Positions 26,481-35,168 of a DNA stretch of 64,000 nucleotides are shown here, one piece after another. The position numbers were made by a program, and so were the translations under genes. Each line of letters starts with the position of its first letter. Positions within the stretch are counted from its first letter, which is position 1. A model generated the notes under the pieces. It was not told the DNA's origin. It ran no database searches and saw only the letters and a list, made by a program, of their open reading frames with translations. The DNA is from Isoetes taiwanensis (taxonomy: Eukaryota > Streptophyta > Lycopodiopsida > Isoetales > Isoetaceae): contig JAJEKV010000018.1 of assembly GCA_021234155.1 (NCBI GenBank), positions 19,577,252-19,641,251 on the forward strand. Reading direction: 5' to 3'.

Positions 26481-27330
26481 TAACAATGGCCTACAAGGCA
26501 TGCTGGTGGGAGGATGGGGCTACCTAAGGAGAAGAGGCCTAGAATGGCCGGGATAGACAACTATGTTTAAATCATCCCACTTGTGATTAAGTTTGTTCCA
26601 AACATAGTTTAACATATTCTATGACTCTGGTCATTCACCATCTGCTTAAGGATGATATGTCGTACTCATGGAGAGCTTCGGCCTTCAATGGTGTAAATAG
26701 GTCCCGCCTAAAAAGACTCATGAATTTAGAGTCCTATCCGAAAGATTATCTCCTCAAAGATGCCGTGGAGTCTAAATCTCCTTAGTAAATAGGGACGGGC
26801 AAAGATTCCAATGTTGTATCTATTGTCCCGCACTACGACAAAAGTGTGCCATCTTCACAACTCTATTTCCATTCCACTACCATCAGGCATCCTTTCCTCT
26901 TATCGCTCTTGGAAACCCCGTAATGAAGTCCATGCTAATAACCTCCCACTTAGCATTTGCACCGCAAAGGCTCCAAGGCTCCCGATTCTATTACCCGCCT
27001 TTTGTTTGTCATGGGTATATCCGGGTAACCACCCCTACCAATGTACCTTACATATAAGCTCTTCATGCTCTGCATAAGTACGCTTCTAAAACTTGGGGCA
27101 CGCCTTCATAAACCCCCGCATGCCCTGCTATGGGAGATCATTGTGTGTAATATGAGGAGCCAGCCTTTACTTCAAGATTCGGGTACACACAATTTGTTTT
27201 TATGGTATAGCAAGTTACCTCTTCTTAAAGTGTCTCAACATCTCCCTTTCCTTATCAGCCCCGGCCTCCTTATAAAGACTTGCCCAAACTTTCAGCCTGC
27301 ATCATTGGCAAGGTTTCTTCAATCTTCTGC
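26480..27330 (-). pseudogene. Element 2 integrase, decayed
   Basis: Minus-strand phases spell pieces of a Gypsy integrase in order: NLLYHKNKLCVPE, LMQSMKSLY, MDFITGF then SDKRKGCLMVV, EDGTLLS-type KMAHF remnants, EEIIF or DSKFMSLF, RDLFTPLKAEALHEYD, and finally a YVKLCLEQ/VVYPGHSRP tail. These match the zinc-binding entry, catalytic core and core exit of chromovirus-like integrases. Many frameshifts and stops are present, and no chromodomain was seen after it. Confidence 0.75.
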
Positions 27331-27479
27331 CATACTCACTTGTGAGCCGCTAGATATGGCATTACAGCGGCGCCCGCTTCTCAATGCCTTCCCTAGAGAT
27401 GACTGCAAACTAATGCTTGAGCTTGCCCGCTTATAAATTATCTCAAGTCATATTCTTCAGGAATTCCATCCACCTCCTT

Positions 27480-27720
27480 TGCCTCAAGTTGAGGAGTGGC
27501 TGTGTAAAAAATATATTGGCATGATGATCCGTATCTAGTCGAACCTTCTTCCCAAATGTATAGTGCCTAAATTCTCAAAGCTCTTACTATAACCGTAGTC
27601 TCGATCATGCGGCAGAAGGCCCGCTGGGCCATTCATCTTCGAGTCATAGGCTACTACCCTTCTCCGCATGAGGACTGCACTCTATTGCTATCCCTGCTAG
27701 CGCCTGCCGCCACAAGCTTG
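27480..27720 (-). pseudogene. Element 2 RNase H, decayed
   Basis: The minus strand carries VLMRRRVVAYDSK, LPHDRD and a LGTIHLGRRF/TDHHANIFF-type stretch, aligning with the Gypsy RNase H signature VAYxSRKL...HDxExxAVV.AL..WRHYL.G..F...TDH..L. Reading it needs several phase changes. Confidence 0.7.
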
Positions 27721-27959
27721 TCTTTTATCAATCCGCAACACTAGGACCGGGTGTTGTTTTCAAGGCTTCTTTCTGCTGTCTCAAACGCCAGATGGGCCTT
27801 TACAATGACTTGCCCAATCCTTTTATCTTTCCCGCTTGGTGAGGTCCACACAATGGCGCTTCTCGCTACCTTGGCAAAGTTCTTTAAGCACCCCCAGAAT
27901 ATCCTCGCTAGGATGAGGAAGTGCTTCTACCTATGTGTGTTTCTTGGTGTCAGCTAATC

Positions 27960-28560
27960 AATCAATGCTTCGATTTCGCAGGGTCCGTGGAGATGCCTCT
28001 CTTGCCGTGGATCACATGCCCTAAGTGTACTCCATTCTTCTGCTATGTATGGCACTTGGATAGGCTTCTCGCAAAGAGTTGATGCCTCTTAGCTTTTCAA
28101 GCACCTTCTGTAAGGGCCAGTATGCTCCTCAGGGACTTCATCAGAATTAGAATAATATCATCAAAGCAAGAAAACTATGATGAAAGAGTCTAGGAATTGA
28201 TGGAACACACTTTCATTCATGAGCCTCATGAAAGCTGTCGGAGCATCTCCCCATGTTCAATGGCATCACCTGAACTCATAGTGTCCATATCTGTCCCAAT
28301 GCCGCCTTGTGGATGTCTTCTTCCTTATCTGCACCGACCAAGTCTATCTCGGAAAAGATTTTCGCTTGCAATTGGTCAATGAGATCAGTTCTGACCTAGG
28401 CAAAGCATACTTGTTCTTAATGGTGTGCTTATTTAGTTGACAGAGTCACGCACATCCTAAGGTTTCCATCCTTCTTCTTCACAAAAAGGATGTTACCCAA
28501 AAGGAGAAACACTAGGTCTTATGAACTCTAGGTCTAGCAATTTTAAAATGCTTCTTCAAT
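27960..28560 (-). pseudogene. Element 2 reverse transcriptase, decayed
   Basis: Ordered RT motifs on the minus strand: EFIRPSVSPFG, a phase change, FVKKKDGNLRMCV, IDQLQAKIFSEIDL, GHYEFR, APTAFMRLMNESVFHQFLD, SFIIVFL then DDIILI (the xxDD active site, split by a frameshift), KRHQLFA, LGHVIHGKRGISTDPAK. This is unmistakably Ty3/Gypsy RT, from fingers through palm to thumb. At least four frameshifts make it non-functional. Confidence 0.85.
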
Positions 28561-28683
28561 CTGGGCTAACTCTGAGTCGCATACATTCAGAGGGTGCCTT
28601 GCTTGTTGGCTTAGGGTGTCAAGCTCAAGTGCTATTTCACACTCACTCCATCCGTATGTAGTCGCTAATTCATCAGAAACAAG

Positions 28684-29240
28684 TCATAAAATCTCTTCAC
28701 CAACTTCGTTGTAGGCCTTTGGGAGCCGGTTCAATGTTTCCACTCTCTTCTTCTGCCTCTTGGTCAAGCCGAATCTCAAGTTAAGGAGATAGGCCACTTG
28801 CAGCTCCTTCCTTATGCATTTAAGTAACTTCTCACTAGACATGCATTGCATGATTGGAGTGACTTCTTTACTTGTTATCTCAATGACCTTGCCCTCTGGC
28901 ATTGTTAAGGTTACTTTCTGCTTCCCACAATCACTCCTGCTGGACCAAGGTATTCCATGCCTATATATGATCAAGTCGTACTTGCCGATGTTCATCACTT
29001 CGGCTCACAGTGCAACATTGATACCTGGCAAGTCTACGTTGAAGTTGATCCTCTTCCCTGCTATATGGCGGACCGCTCCACTAGCCAAGACAACTGGCCT
29101 AGGCTTGGACTTCAAAAGCTTCAGCTTCAACATCTGCACCATCCTTGGAGAAGCAAAATTATGGGTACTCCCCGTATCTATCAAGACTATGAAAGATTTT
29201 GCTTTGGCTTACCCAGTTGTTGAAATAACTTGATGCTGAC
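28684..29240 (-). pseudogene. Element 2 aspartic protease and linker
   Basis: The minus strand reads SFIVLIDTGSTHNFAS, the retroviral-type protease active site (DTG) with its usual plant Gypsy context, followed by a KSKPRPVVLASGAVR-like stretch. After one break come MNIGKYDLIIYRHGIPW and KQKVTLTMPEGKVIEI, matching the CDVILGMDWL...V.F..P.G block. An in-frame stop precedes the active site by five codons. The protease would process the Gag-Pol polyprotein. Confidence 0.8.
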
Positions 29241-29281
29241 TCTCAGCGTTCTCAGTGTCAATGGCGGCAAAAATATGGCAC

Positions 29282-30694
29282 TCACCACGATGCGCCGGTG
29301 CATCGCCCCTCGTCGACATCCGTTGGTGTCTCCCATCCCATCTCTGCTAATGCCGCGTTCATCACCAAGGGGCAGTTGTTTGTCCTATGCCCCGGCTGGA
29401 AACACCTAAAGCACAAAATTGCTTTTCTATACACTCCCGCTTCTTCTCTTTGGGAATGGATTGCAAAACTGTTTCCTTTGCCTTGGAGTAGTTGGAACCC
29501 CTCCTTGCTCTTTGAAGGTCGTCTGCTTCTTATCCTGCTTACCAAAGTTTGCATTGCCCTGCTTCCCATAGTTAGCGTTGTATTGAGGCCTGCTAGCTGC
29601 TGGGCTTGCTGCTCTCGGGCTATAACTTCCTGTGCCCTTTCCTTTATCCTGGTAATACTGTTGCCTTGGTGCATGTTCTTGGGGTCCGGTTCCCTGCAGG
29701 TTAACTGCTTTGGATTCTGCTTCTGAGACCGTCCTAGGGTTGATTGCTCTTACTAGCTTCCGGATCTCTTCATTCAACCCTTCTATGTAACCCTCCACTG
29801 CGTGCCTTTCACTCAACTTCGGCACATAAAGCCTTAGTCTCATGAATTCTTCCGTGTACTTTTGAACTGATTTGTTGCCCTGGCGCAACTCAAAAGCTTC
29901 TTTGATCATGTGACACTTATGTTCTCTTGGCACATAGTGACGCTTTTGAATACCTTAGCAAACTTCTTGAACACCGCAAATCGCCCCTCGCCAATCCATG
30001 TGCTTTGGCGATCCCTTCCACCAGATCCCGGCTGCTCCCTTCAGTTTGCTTTGTAGCTACTCCCGCTTTGTCCTTGTCTTTCATGCTGTAGGCATTGCCG
30101 TACTCTCTCATTTAGTCTAGCCATGCCTCTGCCTCCATCCCGGACCTGTTATCTCGCGAGAATTGCTCTAGCTTCCTTGCTTTCCATACATTGCTGAGCG
30201 CGGAGTCAACCTTCTTCTGATAATCAGATTGTGACCTGCCCCTGTCACGGTTTGGATCCTCCCGGTGGTCCCGTCTCTCCTTCTCCTGCTCTTCTGATCC
30301 GGAGTCCGAGTCTGAGCTAGAGTCGGAGGAACCTGAGCTAGGAGATCTTCTTCTCTGGCTTCTCTTCCTTTGTTGCACCGTTTTACGTGGTGGTGTTTTA
30401 CAATGGCACGCGTTCGATCCTCGCCCTCCTGTTCGCCCCCGCCAAAAATGCCCTTATCTCATGAATGTCGGATCTAATATGTGATAGCTCGTCCTCTGGT
30501 GTTACTGCATCAAACTCTTGGTGTAGATTTCTTGGCTGGAAACGCCTTGGTGGAGTACGCTCTTGTTCACGTTGTCTCTGTTCATCAAGATTTCTAGATA
30601 CTCTAGCTGCATACATATTAGATTGAACTCTGATGATTAGTTCCTTGTTTTGGTTGTTGCATTGGTTTGTTTGATGATGCAATTGTGGGGACAA
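29282..30694 (-). pseudogene. Element 2 gag
   Basis: Segments at 30398-30694, 30112-30378, 29917-30111, 29427-29933 and 29282-29674 together make a Gag. It has an N-terminal RERTP-rich part, an RS/SSDSDS-rich basic-acidic stretch, the capsid entry AEAWLD, then FELRQGNKSVQKYTEEFMRL (the Retrotrans_gag helix) and a Q/G/K-rich tail. It ends in a zinc knuckle CFRCFQPGHRTNNC (CX2CX4HX4C). Frameshifts separate the segments. The zinc knuckle and the capsid helix are intact, so decay here is milder than in pol. Confidence 0.85.
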
Positions 30695-30770
30695 AATTAT
30701 ATGTCAAGAAAACATAACTAAGGTCATGGTTTATATTCATAGATATAATATTGTTTTTACATTCAAGATA

Positions 30771-32303
30771 TCAGAAAAATGAAAACATTTCTAATTCTAT
30801 TACTGGAATCTCTGCCGATACTCGGGGTTGTCTTCCAAAAATTTCTTGACGGGCTGTGCCGATTGTTCTCCCTAGGTTCCTGAGGATATTTGTGGCCATG
30901 CCTCCTTGAAGTGCGGTCACCAAGTCTTCAATCCTCCTGTCCGAAGTGTAAGCCGCGGTGACTGCCAATCTGCTCTGCCGTCTGTAGGGGACTGCGAAGT
31001 CGAAGATGCTTAATGCCTTCTCTTGACAAGGATGACATGATCGATGTTTGGGGCCATACGAGCATGACTTCCGAATCCTGAGAGAGCGATGAGCATAAAG
31101 ACTCCTTCTTCACCCCGTGGGCTGAATTGGCGATGTATAACCGCTATTCTTCCATCTACAAGCAATGGGAGGTAGTACCTAAGGGCTTTATCATGCCACC
31201 CCCTTTCTTCGGATCCGGCTGCTCTATGTCTTTCGGAGTACTGGCCAACCGCGGTTCCTCCATTTCTCCTCAAGTCGCTGATGCGTGGAAGTTGTCGATT
31301 GATGCCGCCTCGGCTTGTCGTGGTGCCGATGCCGGCGTGCTAGGTAGGAGTGCGGGGACGTTGATTTTTCCTTGATTCCCATGCGCTCCCTCTTGCCAAG
31401 AACTCCTCTTCCGATGGCAATCGCCACTCGACCATCATCCATGCGATGCCGGGTGTAGGCTTCAATATCTGTCGATGTCTAGCCGATGTATGTTCTGGCT
31501 TCCCTTATGCTGATGGGAAAGTCCTGAGTTTCTCTGTCGATGAAGTCGTCGAGATCAGGGTCTTGCCGTACGAGATGCAGAAGTTCATCTACCCTGTAGC
31601 CTCTATCTTGGCACTCTGGGAGGTTCTTGATATCATGGAGGCTTAAGTATGCCTCTCCTTGTATGATCACTGGGGTCAAGCTTGTAATTCCTTGCCCAAG
31701 TCGTGGGGCTATTCTTGTGGCTCTGAGCCCTTCCTCAAAACTTTGGAGTTGCTGCTCTGCTTGTTGCCTTTCCTGTACTAAGTCGATGTCTTCTATGTCC
31801 GACTCACGTTCTTCGTCTTCTTCTTCGTCTGCCTCCTCGTAAGCAAGGCGCATCTGCTCCTCTTCAGCTGCTGCCATGGCCATTGGCTCGATGTCTAAGG
31901 GTTGCACATAGGGTTCTCTTATCTGGGTTTGGGCTCGAAGAGATAGGAAAATAGCTACGGCTGCGGTGTATGAAAAGTATCTCCTCCTATTGGCAGATAT
32001 GGACATATAATTGGGCAAGCGCTTTGCCTTGTTTTCTAGGTATTTATCTATGTTGGGGATGTCTTGCAGTGCTATCTTGAGGGCCATGCTTGGTGCAAAA
32101 TATCCTACGCAAGGTGGGAGCTCTACCAGAGACGGTCCTATCTTAGCATGGAACTCGGACATAATAACTTGGTAGAAAGGGGTGGCATTGATGGTGGTTT
32201 CCACATCAACCTCCTTCTGGAAGACGGCAAAGACGGAGTTGGTGTCGGCCTCGGCCACACGAGCTGTAGCGCTGTACCATCGCCTAAATGCAGTGGTTGC
32301 CAT
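30771..32303 (-). pseudogene. ORF B: unrecognised extra ORF of element 2 (about 510 codons, broken)
   Basis: ATG at 32303 opens 274 clean codons (to 31479), then a TAG. Coding-like sequence continues in other phases to 30771, for example KALRYYLPLLVDGRIAVIHR and LVTALQGGMATNILRNLG, so one nonsense codon and two frameshifts break it. The N-terminal 130 residues look globular (VELPPCVGYFAPSMALKIAL). Residues about 140-185 are acidic (EEADEEEDEERESDIEDID), followed by QERQQAEQQLQ-like coiled coil. I recognise no family. It has its own upstream TATA and telo-box and ends just before gag. The nonsense codon (TAG at 31481-31479) would be CAG if one C-to-T change is reversed, like those in ORF A. 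It could be an accessory or Gag-like protein, but that is only a guess. Confidence 0.6.
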
Positions 32304-32412
32304 GGATTATGAGTAGCTGGGGATATCAAACAGATGGGAAAGTGCCTTAGGGGTCTGGAAAATCGGCTTGGAGTGAGGAACAAAGGTGTAGGATGCAAAT
32401 GAGGGTTGTGGT

Positions 32413-32454
32413 CTACTTATAGGCAAAATCCTAATTTTGGAAAGTTTAGGGTTT
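32413..32454 (-). promoter_or_regulatory. Telo-box plus TATA upstream of ORF B
   Basis: The minus strand shows AAACCCTAAA (32445-32454) and, about 20 bases further on, CCTATAAGTAG (about 32413-32423), roughly 110 bases before the ORF B ATG. Telo-boxes near a TATA box are typical of plant promoters for growth-associated genes. The arrangement repeats that of ORF A. Confidence 0.55.
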
Positions 32455-32594
32455 GGGGAAAATCTATGATTCTAAGGTATTGCTGCGCAAAAGGCAAGCT
32501 AATCATGCTAGAGAGTACACCCTAAGGATCCTATTGCAACAAATTTCATCTAATTTGGAGAAAGTTAGGCCAAGTTAGGACAATTTTAGGGTGA

Positions 32595-33066
32595 CCACTC
32601 ACACAGTGTGCGAGGAGCAAATCCGAGCCTGGGCGGATTTGGTCTGGGCACACTCTGTGAGGGGTGGGGCCTTGTTTGGGTCGAAGATGATGCCAAACAT
32701 ACAAACTAAGGATAGAATCCTGCATATCTCATCGAGATAGGTTGGATTTTGCCTCATTTGGACAAGTTTTGGCCTTGATTTGGGGTCGACCACTCACACA
32801 GTGCGCGAAGATCAAATTCGAGCCTGGGCGGATTTGGTCTGGGCGCACTCTGTGAGGGGTGGGGCTCCATTTGAGTTTGGGTTGGCCAATTTCTACAATC
32901 TAAGGGTCAAATCCTACTAAACAAGGTGAGCTGAGTCGAATGGTGTCCTTACTTTCCGCATTTGGACAAGTTTTGGCATAGATCAGTGCTCGACCACTCA
33001 CACAGTGCGCGAGGAGCAAATCCGAGCCTGGGCGAATTTGGTCTGGGTGCACTCTGTGAGGGGTGG
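32595..33066 (-). repeat. Three hairpin repeats between ORF A and ORF B
   Basis: Copies at 32595-32667, 32790-32862 and 32994-33066 (73 bp each; starts 195 and 204 bp apart). Each has imperfect outer arms, ccactcacacagtgcgc against gcgcactctgtgaggggtgg, and inner arms aaatccg/cggattt (outer pairing to about 17 bp), so each could fold into a nested hairpin or cruciform. The cores are far more alike than the spacers, though the spacers share words such as catttggacaagttttggc, so this is a tandem array of about 200-bp units with a conserved core. Two more copies lie on the other side of ORF A. Confidence 0.85.
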
Positions 33067-33205
33067 GACCAAAAACACTGAGTTTTGCTCCAAATTTGTT
33101 AATTTCAAATGCAGAACTTAGTAATACACCCTACTTACACATGATTTAACACATTAATTCATCAAAATTATAAATTTGTATTTACAAAAATGATTTACAA
33201 CAGAC

Positions 33206-34450
33206 TTAATCATATTCCTTCTTTATGTATTTAGCTAGCTTCATGTCCTTGGGCATGCATGTCACCCTTTTGGCATGGATTGCACATGCTACCGAGTCTT
33301 CAAAATGCTGGACTATGTGCTGCTCGGCTACCTCCTGGAGTGCTAGTAGCATGTCGTCCGTGACCCTCTTGGATTTGTCAAATTCCTGCAAAATTTCGCG
33401 AGTTAGCCTCGCGAAAGGGGCTCTTGGAATCAGCAACCCGTAGCTCCTCTAGAAGTGTCAGATCTCTCGCGAAGATCTTGCAAAATACGAGTCCGCCTTT
33501 CTGACCGGCTTCTTCGGAGGGGCTGGTCTCTCAGAGGGTGGCTTCAGGGTGTTCTTCTTTGTTGGCCGTCCTCCCTCCACGTAGGCGACCCTATGCTCCT
33601 CGTAGTATTTGGAGTACTCCTCGTATATTTTCATGTACTGGGTGTACTCCTTGACCTTCTTCCTGTACTCAAGATCCTGCTTGAGTACACATGACTCCCG
33701 CTGCGACCTTAGCTTCTTCTTGTCCTGTGCCGGGTGCTTCGGGGATGGCCACCTGGGGTACGGGGGTACCTCTGCTACATGCTCCTCCTCTTCAATTGCT
33801 GGGTTCGAGGGTCCCAAGCCCTCCCCCGCTGCGGGAACTCCTATCTCCTCATCTGACTCAGTGTCAGATGAGGACGGAGGTTTATCGGGCTGTTGCTCCC
33901 GAATGACGACTCCTTTGGCGGGAGTCATCTTAAGCTTCCTCTTCGTATCCTTTGGCAGTACGGGGTCTTTCCCCTTGTCTGCCCTCAGCTTTGCCCGCTC
34001 CTCCCGTCGCTTTCTCTTCTCCTCCTTCTGCTTCCTTCCCTCCTTCCTCTTGCGCCTCTCCTCCTTTTCCCCGCGGCGCTCCTCCTTTGACTTCTTCTCC
34101 TCTGCTTGCTCGCCATCCCTCTTCCTCTTCTTGCTCTTCTTGTCGAGCTTTGCAAGCTCCCTCTCGAGCTCCCACCTTAGCTCCTCTGCAGCTTCCTCCT
34201 CCTCAAGGTTGGGCTCGTTCTGGGTGCTCGGGCCCTCCTACTGGTCTAGCTGCTCCTGCTCCTGGTTTGTCATTGGCTCCTCCTCCTGACGCTCCCTGGC
34301 TTGCTCTTGGGCGTCTAGGGTGGCTTGCGCTTCCTGTTCCTGCCTGGCTCGCTCTTGAGCCTGACGGGCCTTCTGTTGGGCTGCCCGCTCTTGGGCGCTG
34401 GTGTGACCAGGGCACACTACAATCCGGGCAGTTTGTTTGGTGCGGGCCAT
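33206..34450 (-). pseudogene. ORF A: histone H3-like protein with giant charged insert, inside element 2
   Basis: One reading frame of 415 codons from ATG 34450 to TAA 33206, broken only by TAG at codon 71 (34240), TGA at 331 (33460) and TAG at 334 (33451). Residues 1-9 are MARTKQTAR, identical to the histone H3 start; K9 and S10 are not kept (IVV follows). Then come a QERA/RQEQ-type coiled coil (to about 70), an E/K/R-rich stretch with an NLS-like KKSKKRKR (about 95-175), a Pro/Ser/acidic stretch, and a Tyr-rich helix (YTQYMKIYEEYSKYYEEH). From about residue 325 there is an H3 core: SREI, LLI..PF.RL.REI.Q.F, ALQE, FED, CAIHAKRVT.MPKD..LA, about 50% identical to canonical H3 over some 78 residues and colinear through both late stops. 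Loop 1 has canonical length, unlike most CENH3. Each stop reverts to Gln or Arg by one C-to-T change in CAG or CGA. A telo-box and TATA lie about 100 bases upstream. Role inferred: a nucleosome-incorporating or H3-tail-mimicking element protein; this copy is dead unless stops are read through. Confidence 0.82.
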
Positions 34451-34550
34451 GTCTTGGTTTGAAGCAATCCGAGCTCTGGCGCCTAAAAATCATCTTCGGG
34501 GACAAGCTGTTCTCTGAAGGCGCTGAGGACAAATGAGGAACCCTAATTTT

Positions 34551-34580
34551 CTATTTATAGGTTGGGATAATTTAGGGTTT
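34551..34580 (-). promoter_or_regulatory. Telo-box plus TATA upstream of ORF A
   Basis: The minus strand reads AAACCCTAAA (34571-34580), then CTATAAATAG (34551-34560), about 100 bases before the ATG at 34450. No other ATG lies between the TATA and the H3-like start except those within the short leader, which supports the chosen start. Spacing and motif order match the ORF B promoter. Confidence 0.6.
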
Positions 34581-34669
34581 GGACCTACAATTCCATATTA
34601 GGCCAATTTAGAAGGTATTAGTGTAGATATGAGGAGTACATTAGGTTTCTTTAGCCAAAAAAGCATCCA

Positions 34670-34955
34670 CCACTCACACATTGCGCGAGGATCAATTCCG
34701 AGCATGGGCGAATTTGGTCTGGGCGCACTCTGTGAGGGGTCACCTCTTTTTGGGGCTAATTTTCAATTTATAAGGGGTTTCTTTAGTGTTTTAACATACA
34801 AAACTAGCTAGAATCTAAGTAATAAGGTGAACTGCACTATTAGATTAGCTAAATTATGCATCTAACTAGGTCAACTTGGGTCCACCACTCACACAGTGCG
34901 CAAGGAGCAATTCCGAGCATGGGCGGATTTGGTCTGGGCACACTCTGTGAGGGGT
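34670..34955 (-). repeat. Two hairpin repeats between PBS and ORF A
   Basis: Copies at 34670-34740 and 34885-34955 (starts 215 bp apart) have the same nested inverted-repeat core as the three copies at 32595-33066, with a slightly different end (ggggtcacctcttttt). They occupy the leader region, where packaging or replication signals of LTR elements usually lie. Confidence 0.85.
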
Positions 34956-35133
34956 CACCTCTTTTTGGCCAAATTTTTTGGGTTTTTGCTAAAACTTACT
35001 ACTAACTTAGCATTAACCTTTTTTCAGTACTAGAAATTGGAAAAAAATTTCCCAATTTTCGAGGTTCCTGCTTGGTTGGCTATTCCCAAGACTTGAAGTC
35101 TACTGTTAGTACTATGGGAAATGGTCAGTGCTC

Positions 35134-35153
35134 GATCTTGGAGTTCCAAGATC
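35134..35153. other. Perfect 9-bp stem-loop beside the PBS
   Basis: gatcttgga, a 2-base loop, then tccaagatc lies two bases from the PBS on its downstream side in element orientation. A stem here could act as a dimerisation or packaging hairpin. It is also short enough to be chance. Confidence 0.4.
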
Positions 35154-35155
35154 AT

Positions 35156-35167
35156 GCTCTGATACCA
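35156..35167 (-). other. Primer binding site, tRNA-iMet type
   Basis: The minus strand reads TGGTATCAGAGC, complementary to the 3' end of plant initiator tRNA-Met including CCA. It lies one base from the LTR end at 35169. This is the most common PBS in plant LTR elements and fixes this LTR as the 5' one, with the element running to the left. Confidence 0.9.
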
Positions 35168-35168
35168 C

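Noticed and set aside
33206-33436. Calling the H3-like core a centromeric H3 (CENH3)
   Set aside because: Loop 1 has canonical length with no CENH3-type insertion, and the N-terminus is canonical H3 (ARTKQTAR), whereas CENH3 tails are unrelated to it. The MPKD and CAIHAKRVT blocks are H3-like.
33609-34536. Long plus-strand ORFs (226 and 194 codons)
   Set aside because: Antisense shadows of the charged insert of ORF A; Glu/Lys/Arg codons read backwards give Leu/Ser/Phe-rich frames with few stops.
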